A DNA stretch of 64,000 nt from Nocardia brevicatena NBRC 12119 (GCF_000308495.1 NZ_BAFU01000068.1:124001-188000), one strand, 5' to 3'; shown: positions 8,547-16,223, counted from the stretch's first letter. The notes: generated by a model from the sequence alone, not told the origin. Numbers and translations: made by a program.

Positions 8547-10319
8547 TCAGAGTCGTTCCGGTGCGGCGATTCCCAGGAGTCCGAGGCCGTGGGCGAGGGT
8601 TCGGGCTGTCAGCTGGGTGAGGGCGAGGCGGTTGCCGCGGACCGGTTCGGGGGCGGTGAGGACGGGGCAGGTGTCGTAGAAGGCCGTGAATGCTCGGGCG
8701 AGGTCGTAGAGGTGGCCGGCCAGGCGATGGGGTTCGAGGGTTGCGGCGACTTCGGTGAGAACCGTTCCATATGCATCCAGGGTGAGGGTAAGTTCTCGTT
8801 CGGCTGGCTCGAGGGAAATGCCCGAGTCCACCGAAATACCGTTGAGGCCTTCGGCTTTGCGCAGGATCGAACGGGTTCGGGCATGAGCGTATTGGAGGTA
8901 GACGCCGGTGTTGCCGTTGAGTGCGGTCATACGGGCGGGGTCGAAGGTGTAGTCCTTGATCCGGCTCGTGGACAGGTCCGCGTACTTCACCGCGCCGATC
9001 CCGGCCTGCTCGGCAATACGGTCGAGCTCGACCGCGGGCAGGTCGGGGTTCTTCTCAGCGACCACACTGCGGGCGGCGGTGACGGCATCGTCGAGGAGGT
9101 CCATCAGGCGGACGGTGCCGCCGGCGCGGGTCTTGAAGGGCCGGCCGTCGGGGCCGAGGACGGTACCGTAGGGGACATGGTCGACGGTGACGGCGTCGGT
9201 GAGCCAATCGGCTCGGCGGGCCGCTTCGAAGATCAGTCGGAAATGCAGGGCCTGGCGGGAATCGGTGACATAGAGGAGCCGGTCGGCGTGCAGGGTGGTG
9301 ATGCGGTAGCGGATGGTGGCCAGATCGGTGCTGTCGTAGCCGTAGCCGCCGTCGCTCTTGCGGACCATCAGCACCGCGGGGGTGTCGTCGGGACCCGTTA
9401 CTTCTTCCGAGGCCACCACGATCGCGCTGTCGCTCTCAACGGCCACGCCCTTGTCGAGAAGCTCGGTGACGGTGTCGGCCAGCATAGGGTTGTAGAACGA
9501 CTCCCCCGCATAGTCGTCCGGGCCGAGCAGCACACCCAGCCGGTCGTAGATCGCGGCGAACGCCTTCTCCGACTCGGCCACGATCTCCTTCCACCGGGCC
9601 ACGGTCTGCTCGTCGCCGGATTGCAGGGCGACCACGCGCCGCCGGGCACGGTCGGCGAAGTCCGCGTCGGCGTCGAACTGTGCGCGTGCGGCCTTGTACA
9701 GCGCATCCAACGCCGAGACCGCGCTGTTCCCGGGGTCGCCGAGTTCGTCTTGATGCCACGGTGTTTCGGGGTGCTCGTCGATGTATTGGATGAGCATCCC
9801 GAACTGGGTTCCCCAGTCACCCAAATGATTCGCGCGGACCACGTCCGCACCCAGGAAGGCTAGGACGCGGGCGAGGCTGTCCCCGATGATCGTGGTGCGC
9901 AGGTGCCCGACGTGCATTTCCTTGGCTACGTTCGGGCCCGAATAGTCGATCACCACCCGCCGCCCCGTCTCGGCGGCGGGAACACCGAGCCGCTCATCGG
10001 CCAGCCGGGCTGCGACCTGGGACCAGATCGCGACATCGGAGACCGTGATATTGAGGAAACCCGGCCCCGAGAGTGTCACGGATTCGACCACCTCGAAGCT
10101 GTCGGCGTCGAGCTGCCGTACCAGTGATCCGGCCAGGTCGACGGGCTTTGTCCCGGTTTTCTTGGCCAAGGGCAGCGCGGCGTTGGACTGGAAGTCGGCG
10201 CGGTCAGAGCGTCGCACCACCGGATCGGCTCCTGCCAGGTCGGGTCGGACTCGGCCGATCGCCTCCGACACAACGGCAGCGACAGATCCGAGCAGCGGCA
10301 CAACACCGGCAGAACTCAC
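8547..10319 (-). CDS. argS: Arginyl-tRNA synthetase, E. coli-type, probably a specialised paralog
   Basis: I choose GTG 10319, preceded by AGGAAAGGA; upstream extension is not protein-like. The 590-residue product has the N-terminal additional domain of ArgRS (DFQSNAALPLAKKTG), the HIGH-type motif as HVGHLRTT (residues 136-143), GDWGTQFGMLI, YDSTDLATIRYR, the degenerate KMSK region as PFKTRAGGTVRLM, and a C-terminal DALR anticodon domain (YAHARTRSILRKAEG). It would charge tRNA-Arg with arginine using ATP. Mycobacterial-type housekeeping ArgRS has HIGG and MSKRAG motifs; this one does not and resembles the E. coli type, so it is unlikely to be the main enzyme. It is last in an operon, 40 bases after the nucleotidyltransferase gene. 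Possible jobs are Arg-tRNA supply for a biosynthetic step or resistance to an ArgRS inhibitor. Confidence 0.9.
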   Translation of the reverse strand: MSSAGVVPLLGSVAAVVSEAIGRVRPDLAGADPVVRRSDRADFQSNAALPLAKKTGTKPVDLAGSLVRQLDADSFEVVESVTLSGPGFLNITVSDVAIWSQVAARLADERLGVPAAETGRRVVIDYSGPNVAKEMHVGHLRTTIIGDSLARVLAFLGADVVRANHLGDWGTQFGMLIQYIDEHPETPWHQDELGDPGNSAVSALDALYKAARAQFDADADFADRARRRVVALQSGDEQTVARWKEIVAESEKAFAAIYDRLGVLLGPDDYAGESFYNPMLADTVTELLDKGVAVESDSAIVVASEEVTGPDDTPAVLMVRKSDGGYGYDSTDLATIRYRITTLHADRLLYVTDSRQALHFRLIFEAARRADWLTDAVTVDHVPYGTVLGPDGRPFKTRAGGTVRLMDLLDDAVTAARSVVAEKNPDLPAVELDRIAEQAGIGAVKYADLSTSRIKDYTFDPARMTALNGNTGVYLQYAHARTRSILRKAEGLNGISVDSGISLEPAERELTLTLDAYGTVLTEVAATLEPHRLAGHLYDLARAFTAFYDTCPVLTAPEPVRGNRLALTQLTARTLAHGLGLLGIAAPERL

Positions 10320-10359
10320 CTGGGATTCCTTTCCTGAACGACGGTAGGCACCGAGTATC

Positions 10360-11082
10360 TCAGGGGCCTGTGTATGCGTGAGGGTCGCGGTGGGATCGGG
10401 CCGTCGCCCGAACACGGAGACCAGGAAGAACCTTAAGGTCGCCTGCGGTGACGAGCGCCAAAACTCCTGCTGCAACAGCCGAACGAAGATAGGGGCTGGA
10501 TGTATATCCCAGGAAATCTTTGCCGCAGGCACCGGTGGAACTCCGGGACAACGCCTCGACCGCATCCGCGATCGTAAGCGAGTGGTTGCCGATCATCGAG
10601 ACGGCGAGCCGGGCGATGCCGTGTTCGGCCCGCTGCCGATCGAACCGGTAGCGCTGCACATCGCCGCCGAGGAAGATGTGTTGACTGGTGAGCGCATTGA
10701 GCAACAGTCGCCGGCCGAATTCGGTCGAGTTCAGCCACCATGGTTCGACGATCACCGGTCCGGGGGCGAATCGACCGTCGACCCGGTCGAAGCACCGCAA
10801 CTCCACCGCGGCATTCACATCCTCGTGGGTTGCGAAGAGTTTCGTCCGATAGTCCACCTCGGTGTCGAGGTCGAGCCCGAACGCGTGGTGCAGCGAGACC
10901 ACCCGGCTGATCAACGCCCTCATTCGTGCACTCTCCGGCCGCTGCCGGCCGATCAGGACGAGATCGAGGTCCGAGTTCGGCCCGGCAAGCCCGCCGGCAT
11001 GCGAACCGTAGGCAAGTCCGTAGCCGTCCGGAGCGAATTCCGCCGTGATGGCCGCCGCCGCGGCGAACAACTCGTCGGTCAT
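10360..11082 (-). CDS. MNT-type nucleotidyltransferase
   Basis: This 240-residue protein has the polymerase-beta-superfamily signature YGSHAGGLAGPNSDLDLVLIG: GS at residues 26-27, then the DxD pair at 38-40, with a likely third acidic residue in DTEVDYR. The C-terminal half is helical (RLAVSMIGNHSLTIADAVEAL), similar to kanamycin-nucleotidyltransferase-like proteins. Such enzymes transfer a nucleoside monophosphate to a small molecule, RNA or protein. The start ATG overlaps the stop of the methyltransferase gene as ATGA, which implies translational coupling. The substrate cannot be read from the sequence; its partners suggest the same pathway product or a self-protection step. Confidence 0.75.
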   Translation of the reverse strand: MTDELFAAAAAITAEFAPDGYGLAYGSHAGGLAGPNSDLDLVLIGRQRPESARMRALISRVVSLHHAFGLDLDTEVDYRTKLFATHEDVNAAVELRCFDRVDGRFAPGPVIVEPWWLNSTEFGRRLLLNALTSQHIFLGGDVQRYRFDRQRAEHGIARLAVSMIGNHSLTIADAVEALSRSSTGACGKDFLGYTSSPYLRSAVAAGVLALVTAGDLKVLPGLRVRATARSHRDPHAYTGP

Positions 11083-11996
11083 GGCAGTACCTGAGGCAGG
11101 GACGCGCGGGGATGGTCTGCCCGGTGGAAGTCGATCAGGTGAACGCCGCTGGGAAGTGCGACGGCGCCGTCGGGCAATGTATGCCGGTCGATGAAGTCGT
11201 CGACGATCCGAGCGAGTTCCTGATCGTTCGTCAACTTGGGGTGGTGTTTGAAGTGGACTCCGAAGAACCAGTCACGAGCGGCCGCCGGATCCGGTGCCCA
11301 GGCGACTCCGCCGAGCCGGGTGTGGTTCAGCGTTCCTCGACCATTCTCTTCCAGCCGCCGGAGAGCGTCGATCAGGAGATTGCGGGTGTAGGAGCGGCCA
11401 CCTTCCGGGAAGGGCACGACCTTTTCCCAGCCGTGGGTGACGAGTCGTTGTTCCGGGCTTTCGGCGTCGAACAACAGCGCCGTCAAGTGTCCGTTCGGGG
11501 CGAGAAGGTCGATCATCTGGTGTATGAAGGAGAGCGCCTGCTCCCGTGCGGGACCCGGTTCCGGGTTCGGCACGACCCCGGACGCAGACAGGGTTTCGAA
11601 GAACTCGCCGAGTGGATAGCTCAACGACCAGAACGCTGCCACCACATCGAAAGTCGCCTGCCGACCCTCGGCGAGGAGGGCCGCGACGGCATCCCGGGTA
11701 TCGGCGCACAGTGTGCGCGCATGCGGAAAGCCCCGGGAGACCGCGGTGATCATTGCCGGGCTGTAGTCGGCCAGGACGAGCTCACGGGCGTAGGGGGCGA
11801 GCATGCGTGTGATCCGGCCGGTGCCGCACCCGAGCTCAGCGATCCGCAGTGCTGGGTCAGGAGTGCCGAACAGGTCGGTCATCCGGCGCCGTACGAATTC
11901 GGTGTCCTCGATCCCGCCGAAAAAGTGGCGTAACAGCAGACGGTCGTAGACGCCCTCGGTCTCGTAGACCGAGCGGAACTGATCGGTGGTCGTCAT
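11079..11996 (-). CDS. Class I SAM-dependent methyltransferase
   Basis: The protein starts at ATG 11996, which overlaps the decarboxylase stop as ATGA, and has 305 residues. Motif I is IAELGCGTGRIT (residues 52-63), followed by an acidic residue ending strand 2 (LVLADYSPAM) and FDVVAAFWSLSYPL for motif IV. The C-terminal part has an unusual HFKHHPKLTND segment. It fits small-molecule methyltransferases better than DNA or rRNA enzymes. It lies between the decarboxylase and nucleotidyltransferase genes in a tightly overlapping operon, so it probably modifies an intermediate of the same pathway. The acceptor is unknown. Confidence 0.8.
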   Translation of the reverse strand: MTTTDQFRSVYETEGVYDRLLLRHFFGGIEDTEFVRRRMTDLFGTPDPALRIAELGCGTGRITRMLAPYARELVLADYSPAMITAVSRGFPHARTLCADTRDAVAALLAEGRQATFDVVAAFWSLSYPLGEFFETLSASGVVPNPEPGPAREQALSFIHQMIDLLAPNGHLTALLFDAESPEQRLVTHGWEKVVPFPEGGRSYTRNLLIDALRRLEENGRGTLNHTRLGGVAWAPDPAAARDWFFGVHFKHHPKLTNDQELARIVDDFIDRHTLPDGAVALPSGVHLIDFHRADHPRASLPQVLP

Positions 11997-13627
11997 GCGG
12001 CACCCTCCAAGTCTGCGGCGAGGTGGTCGAGGTAGGTCACGACGTCGCGCATGTGCTCGCTTGTGAGGCCGGGATTGTTGGCCATGAACCGCAGCGGGCG
12101 CAGGACCGCGCCGTGGCGCAGTCGGCCGAGATCGTCGCGCAGGGTGAACTGATGCAGGTGCCACCGGCCCTCGTCGAGCATCCGCTGATGGATGGCGAGG
12201 TTGAACTCGTTGACGGCGGCAATGTCGGCCTCGGACAGCGGAACGGACTCGTCGACTCCGCCGGGAAGGTACATGAACACGACGACCGCCAGATCGGGAT
12301 CGTTGAGCCGGACGAGCCGGGGATGCGCATCGACGAGCGCGGCAAACCGACGAGCCGCGGCGACCCGGTCCTCGGCGAGCGCAGCCAAGCCGGAACGGCC
12401 ACGGCCGAGCATCATCATCCACAGTTTCAGCGAACTCCAGTCCTTTGTCCCGAGAAGCGGCGTGACCTGGCCGAACGCGAAGTCCTCCTGCATGATCAGG
12501 TCCGAGTAGGTGGATACCGTCCGCAACGCTGCTGGGTCGCGGACCAGTAGCGCGCTAAGCCCGTATGGGATGGCCATGATCTTGTGCGGGTCCACGGTGA
12601 CGCTGTCGAATTCCGCGATGCCGTCCAGCAGCGGCCGCAACCGCGGGCTGAACGCGGCGAGCAGACCCCAGCAGGCATCGACGTGCAGCCAGATTCGGGG
12701 ATCGAACGAGCGCACGAGGTCGTGCACGGCACGGAGATCATCCACAGTCTGCGTGCGGCTGTCGCCGGCGTAGGCGACGACAGCCATCACCTGCCCGAGA
12801 TGCCCACTGAGCGTGCGCTCGAGGGCTGTGAGGTCGTAGCGGAAACCGATGGTCGGGACTTCGATGATCCGGGCGCCGCAGCCGATCCATGTCAGCGCAG
12901 CCTTGACACTGTAGTGTCCGATACCTTCGGGGACGACGACCGAAAACCTTTCCGGATAGGTGATGCCAGCGCTCATGGTGCCGGGAGCCGCAGTCTCGCG
13001 TGCCAGCATCATCGCAATCGTATTGCTCATCGTCCCGCCGGGACCGATCACACCACCCACGTCCCACACCGAGCTCACCTCGGACACCGCCGGATTCATG
13101 AACCCGAGGAGGTCTCGTAGCCACCGCAGCACCGCGATCTCGATGAAGGTGGCGCTCGGCGAGTCGAACGATTGGTTGATCATGTTCTGCTGGGTCAGCA
13201 GCGACAGGACACCGCCCATCAGTGCCGCCGGGTCATCGCCGGTGTCGCCGAAACCCAGAAACCGCGGCGATGCCTCGTTCTTGCACAGTGGCAGCACCTG
13301 ATCACGGAACTGCCGATAGACCTCCTCATACCTCATAGGTACTTCCGGGAGCTCGGTCAGCAGCAGGTCACGAATCTCGTTCGGCGGCATACGGTCGCCG
13401 TAGATCTCATCTCGGCCCTTGAACGCCAGACCAAGATCCAGCGCACGATGCAGCATTTCGAGAACATCCGGCCCGGTGGCGTCCCTCGCCGAACCCGGCT
13501 CGACCGTAATGGCACGGGATTGCTCCGACCGGATGTATCCGTCGTTGTTTCCGGCGCCGTCGACGCGAGCGTCCGTGCTGGCTGGTGCACTTCGGGACAG
13601 AGGAAGAAGTGGGGTCGATTCGAGCAT
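11993..13627 (-). CDS. Group II pyridoxal-5'-phosphate-dependent decarboxylase
   Basis: I take ATG 13627 (MLESTPLLPL), with GAAAGG upstream; 544 residues is typical. The family hallmarks are GPGGTMSNTIAMMLAR (cofactor phosphate region), the base-stacking His in EGIGHYSVKAAL (residue 238), LHVDACWG (Asp 317, pyridine N contact) and the Schiff-base Lys in TVDPHKIMAIP (Lys 349). Relatives decarboxylate glutamate, aromatic amino acids, diaminobutyrate or valine; the substrate here is not evident. It is the first gene of the four-gene operon ending with argS and is divergent from the XRE regulator. About 50 disordered residues precede the catalytic domain. Confidence 0.85.
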   Translation of the reverse strand: MLESTPLLPLSRSAPASTDARVDGAGNNDGYIRSEQSRAITVEPGSARDATGPDVLEMLHRALDLGLAFKGRDEIYGDRMPPNEIRDLLLTELPEVPMRYEEVYRQFRDQVLPLCKNEASPRFLGFGDTGDDPAALMGGVLSLLTQQNMINQSFDSPSATFIEIAVLRWLRDLLGFMNPAVSEVSSVWDVGGVIGPGGTMSNTIAMMLARETAAPGTMSAGITYPERFSVVVPEGIGHYSVKAALTWIGCGARIIEVPTIGFRYDLTALERTLSGHLGQVMAVVAYAGDSRTQTVDDLRAVHDLVRSFDPRIWLHVDACWGLLAAFSPRLRPLLDGIAEFDSVTVDPHKIMAIPYGLSALLVRDPAALRTVSTYSDLIMQEDFAFGQVTPLLGTKDWSSLKLWMMMLGRGRSGLAALAEDRVAAARRFAALVDAHPRLVRLNDPDLAVVVFMYLPGGVDESVPLSEADIAAVNEFNLAIHQRMLDEGRWHLHQFTLRDDLGRLRHGAVLRPLRFMANNPGLTSEHMRDVVTYLDHLAADLEGAA

Positions 13628-13722
13628 GCACGACGCCTTTCGAACACGGTGGACGATGCATCCAGTAAGCCAAGGCGCACAGGGGTTTTCGATCACACAG
13701 CGGGGATATCACCGGCCAACCT

Positions 13723-13763
13723 GATAATCTCGCAGTGAGATAAAGCCCAGGTGGGTGTTCAGG
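13723..13763 (+). promoter_or_regulatory. Candidate promoter and operator between the divergent island operons
   Basis: In the 136-base divergent region a TG-GATAAT element (TG at 13722-13723, GATAAT at 13723-13728) could be an extended -10 for the XRE gene. It overlaps a small dyad, ATCTC-GCAGT-GAGAT (13727-13741). AGGTGG (13749-13754) is a plausible ribosome site for ATG 13764. A dyad across the start point of an XRE gene suggests autoregulation, but this is inferred from position only. Confidence 0.35.
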
Positions 13764-14609
13764 ATGGGGGCAGCCGTGCAGGGATTCGCGTTCACGCCGG
13801 TCGTCGTCCCCGCCGAAGTCTGGGACCGTGCAGAAGTCCGGCGCCTTCTCACCGATCGTGATGTCGCCGGCATTCTCCGGCTGGTGCAGCAGCACACCGG
13901 CGCAAGCCAGCAACGCCTGGCCACCGCCCTGGCCATTTCCCAAGGCCGGATCAACGAACTGATCAACCGGCGCCGGCAGGTCACCAGCCTCAGCTCGTAC
14001 CAGCGACTGGCCGACGGCCTGGGTATGCCGGACCCGGCCCGCATCGCCCTGGGACTCGCACCCCAGAACGACCCGGTGATATCGGCCGATCCCGCCGAGA
14101 TCACCCGCACCTACCCATCCCAAGCCGACGCTGCCGCGGACATCCGCATCGCAGTCCACAGTGCTGACACCATTGATGTCATGGCGGTGCGCGGGCTCGG
14201 CATCCTGGGGCTGAAGGACTCACTCCTGCGCGAGGTCATCCCGGCCGACGCACGGCTACGCGCCCTTCTGCTCGACCCCGACTCGGCTGCCGCCGCCTAC
14301 CGTGCACAGGAGATCGGCGAATCAGCCGAGTCATTCGCCGCCGGCATCCGCTTGGCCCTCTCACGACTGCGTGAACTGGTCGATGCCGGACGGAGGGTTG
14401 AGGTCCACCTCTATGACCATGTGCCGGTATGGCGGATCATCAGCATCGACGGACCACACGGAACCATGTTCGTCTCCGCGTTTACCGACCACCGCGAAGC
14501 CCACGCCTGCCCCACACACCGGATCGAACCCAACCCCAGCGGGGTCCTGCACCACGCCTTCCGCCGAACCGTGGAACAGACCCTCATCACTGGACACCGC
14601 GTCGTCTGA
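13764..14609 (+). CDS. XRE-family transcriptional regulator with C-terminal ligand-type domain
   Basis: ATG 13764 is preceded by AGGTGG at 9 bases; GTG 13755 and GTG 13776 are alternatives. The 281-residue product has an N-terminal region, then an XRE helix-turn-helix (ASQQRLATALAISQGRINEL, about residues 47-66, plus SSYQRLADGLGMP). A C-terminal domain follows (about residues 120-280: RIAVHSADTIDVMAV, LRALLLDPDSAAAAYR, VEVHLYDHVPVWRI). The latter resembles domains attached to many actinobacterial XRE regulators (DUF5919-like), possibly binding a metabolite. It heads the XRE-CYTH-NUDIX operon and probably controls both divergent operons; the target is inferred. Confidence 0.7.
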   Translation: MGAAVQGFAFTPVVVPAEVWDRAEVRRLLTDRDVAGILRLVQQHTGASQQRLATALAISQGRINELINRRRQVTSLSSYQRLADGLGMPDPARIALGLAPQNDPVISADPAEITRTYPSQADAAADIRIAVHSADTIDVMAVRGLGILGLKDSLLREVIPADARLRALLLDPDSAAAAYRAQEIGESAESFAAGIRLALSRLRELVDAGRRVEVHLYDHVPVWRIISIDGPHGTMFVSAFTDHREAHACPTHRIEPNPSGVLHHAFRRTVEQTLITGHRVV

Positions 14610-14632
14610 CCAGCGACAGAAAGGCAGCACAC

Positions 14633-15220
14633 GTGATCGAGGCCGAATACAAAGCCCGCCTGACCGCCCCGGACCGAGTCCGCGCCGCCCTACACGAGCG
14701 AGCCACTCCCGATACCGTGTCCTACCAGGACACCTATTACGACACCACCACCGACGACCTCGACCGCACCGGCCGCGAATTCCGACTCCGCACCATCGAA
14801 GACCACTCCGGCAACCGCCGCCATGTGCTCACCTTCAAAGATCCCGCCGTCGACGCAGCGACCGGATCCAAACCCGAATTCGAAACCCTCATCACCGACC
14901 GCGACGCCATGCATGACATCATCACCAGGCTCGGCTACCAACCCGCCCTGTCCTTCACCAAACGCTGCGAAAATTTCGAGTTCACCGCCGCCGACAGGCG
15001 CATGCTCGCCACCATCGCCCAGGTCCCGGAAATCGACGACACCTACCTCGAGCTGGAAACCCAAGCCGAAGAACCCGACCTGCCCCAAGCCTTCGCAGAA
15101 CTGCGCATGATACTCACAGAACTCGGTGTCACCCCCGAGGAACTGACCACCGAGCTGTACACCGACGCGGTCCGACAGGCACGCCAACCATCGGATGCTC
15201 CTTCAGGGCGAAAAGGATGA
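14633..15220 (+). CDS. CYTH-domain protein (class IV adenylate cyclase / thiamine triphosphatase fold)
   Basis: The start is GTG 14633 with AAAGG about 9 bases upstream (14620-14624). The 195-residue protein begins with the family signature ExExK (EAEYK, residues 3-7). It continues with the alternating charged strands of the tunnel fold: REFRLRTIED, RRHVLTFKDP, KPEFETLI, SFTKRCENFEF and DTYLELETQAEE. CYTH enzymes act on triphosphates with Mg or Mn, giving cyclic AMP or hydrolysing thiamine triphosphate or polyphosphate. Which of these applies cannot be decided. The stop overlaps the NUDIX start as ATGA, so the two are coupled, perhaps successive steps on a triphosphorylated compound. Confidence 0.8.
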   Translation: MIEAEYKARLTAPDRVRAALHERATPDTVSYQDTYYDTTTDDLDRTGREFRLRTIEDHSGNRRHVLTFKDPAVDAATGSKPEFETLITDRDAMHDIITRLGYQPALSFTKRCENFEFTAADRRMLATIAQVPEIDDTYLELETQAEEPDLPQAFAELRMILTELGVTPEELTTELYTDAVRQARQPSDAPSGRKG

Positions 15221-15663
15221 GCCCCACGACGACCCACCTTGAAGACCTCACTACCAAGGCCGAACGCGACGGTGTCCAGCAACTCGTCGTCGGCGCCGTC
15301 GTCGAGCACGACGGACGCATCCTCCTGCTGCGCCGACCCGGCAACGACTTCATGGGCGGCATCTGGGAACTGCCCAGCGGCAAAGTCGAACCCGGCGAAA
15401 ACCTCACCCAAGCCCTCACCCTCGAAGTCACCGAAGAGACCGGCCTCCAGGTCACCGGCATCGGCCGCTACATCGACAGCTTCGACTACCGCTCCGGCAG
15501 CGGAAAACACAGCCGCCAATTCAACTTCACCGTCCAATGCACCGCCCCCGAGCCCGTCCGGCTCACCGAACACGACGCCTACACCTGGACCCCACTCACC
15601 GAAGAACCGCCCGTCACCAACGCGGTCAAACAAACTCTCACCACCTACCGAAACACCGACTGA
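15217..15663 (+). CDS. NUDIX hydrolase
   Basis: The 148-residue protein starts at ATG 15217, overlapping the CYTH stop. The NUDIX box spans GKVEPGENLTQALTLEVTEE and TGL. It keeps the metal-binding glutamates, but the usual Arg of REUXEE is Leu (LEVTEETGL). The front (QQLVVGAVVEHDGRILLLRR, FMGGIWELPSGK) is MutT-like. NUDIX enzymes hydrolyse nucleoside diphosphates linked to another group. The pairing with a CYTH protein and an XRE regulator argues for a dedicated substrate rather than housekeeping sanitation. The R-to-L change could alter specificity or activity. Confidence 0.85.
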   Translation: MSPTTTHLEDLTTKAERDGVQQLVVGAVVEHDGRILLLRRPGNDFMGGIWELPSGKVEPGENLTQALTLEVTEETGLQVTGIGRYIDSFDYRSGSGKHSRQFNFTVQCTAPEPVRLTEHDAYTWTPLTEEPPVTNAVKQTLTTYRNTD

Positions 15664-15677
15664 ACGGCGAGATCATC

Positions 15678-15880
15678 GTGCACAAGGGGGCACCAGGTGA
15701 GTGCTGGTGGACGTCCGTCCGGCTGCCCGTGGGCGCCTCGGTCGCGGTCCTGCCGGTCGGCAGCTTCTAACAGCACGACGACCACCTACCCTCATCACCA
15801 GGGTCCTGGCGTTTTCGGTGGCCGCCGAGCGGACCGCGAGTCGCAACCCCACTTTACGCCACCGGTCCGGTGTGGCTCTG
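15678..15880 (+). pseudogene. Degraded creatininase-family gene, N-terminal remnant
   Basis: GTG 15678, 14 bases after the NUDIX stop, opens a frame in which SVAVLPVGSF is followed by a stop codon (15768-15770) and then QHDDHLP. Creatininase-family amidohydrolases have the motif PVGS(F/T)EQHGPHLPL at this place. A nonsense change has therefore replaced the metal-ligand Glu, and a frame change follows. About 100 bases further the likeness fades. If right, the operon once read XRE-CYTH-NUDIX-creatininase-like. The identification rests on one short motif. Confidence 0.4.
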
Positions 15881-15950
15881 GTCACACATCACGGGAGGAT
15901 ACGTCGTCGGGAGGAGCGGCTCGGCCCCGGTCCGGTGATCACCACACCAA

Positions 15951-15992
15951 CAAGAAAAGGACCCTCGCACCGGGGATTTCGGTGTGAGGGTC
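15951..15992 (-). terminator. Intrinsic terminator downstream of tRNA-Ala
   Basis: GACCCTCGCACC (15960-15971) pairs with GGTGTGAGGGTC (15981-15992), with one G-U pair and a 9-base loop. On the minus strand it is followed by CTTTTCTTG. It lies about 60 bases past the tRNA 3' end, inside the island, and so replaces the native terminator that I place at 4959-4980. Confidence 0.75.
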
Positions 15993-16053
15993 ACTGTCGT
16001 CGAAAAGTGTCGTAAAACCCGACATATCGGGCATATCGAACGGCTATAACCCC

Positions 16054-16129
16054 TGGTGGAGCTAAGGGGACTCGAACCCCTGACCCCCACACTGCCAGTG
16101 TGGTGCGCTACCAGCTGCGCCATAGCCCC
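16054..16129 (-). tRNA. tRNA-Ala(GGC)
   Basis: The minus strand folds as a complete tRNA: acceptor GGGGCTA with TAGCTCC (including the G3-U70 pair that marks alanine tRNAs), D arm GCGC-AGCTGGTA-GCGC, anticodon stem CCACA/TGTGG with loop CTGGCAG (anticodon GGC), T arm AGGGG-TTCGAGT-CCCCT, and an encoded CCA end at 16054-16056. It is the integration target of the neighbouring island; its 3' half is repeated at 4997-5039. Confidence 0.97.
16056..16098 (-). repeat. Proximal attachment-site copy within tRNA-Ala
   Basis: This 43-base block is identical to 4997-5039. It covers the tRNA from the anticodon loop to just past the discriminator base, the usual recognition segment of tyrosine-type integrases. 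Confidence 0.85.
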
Positions 16130-16223
16130 GGAATGTGCCGGTTTGTTCCCCGACCTGCCTGAACGAACCTACACCACCGAGTTACCCGGAACCAAATCGC
16201 CTGGTTCCGGGCGTACCGGGCGA

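Larger units (their letters stand above)
5040..16055. mobile_element. Genomic island bracketed by tRNA-Ala direct repeats
   Basis: The segment between the two 43-bp repeats is about 11 kb. Its left third holds truncated mobile and DNA-modification genes. The rest holds an HTH-repeat protein and the ArgRS/decarboxylase and XRE/CYTH/NUDIX operons. No intact integrase is inside it, so it would be immobile now or depend on an enzyme supplied elsewhere. A terminator-like hairpin lies on the far side of each repeat relative to the tRNA body, consistent with insertion between a tRNA and its original terminator. The limits are inferred from the repeat, not from a comparison with an empty site. Confidence 0.7.

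Noticed and set aside
8547-10319. Absence of a KMSK motif taken as a sign of an inactive ArgRS
   Set aside because: E. coli-type ArgRS normally lacks canonical KMSK and has PFKTR-like sequence there, so the enzyme looks intact.
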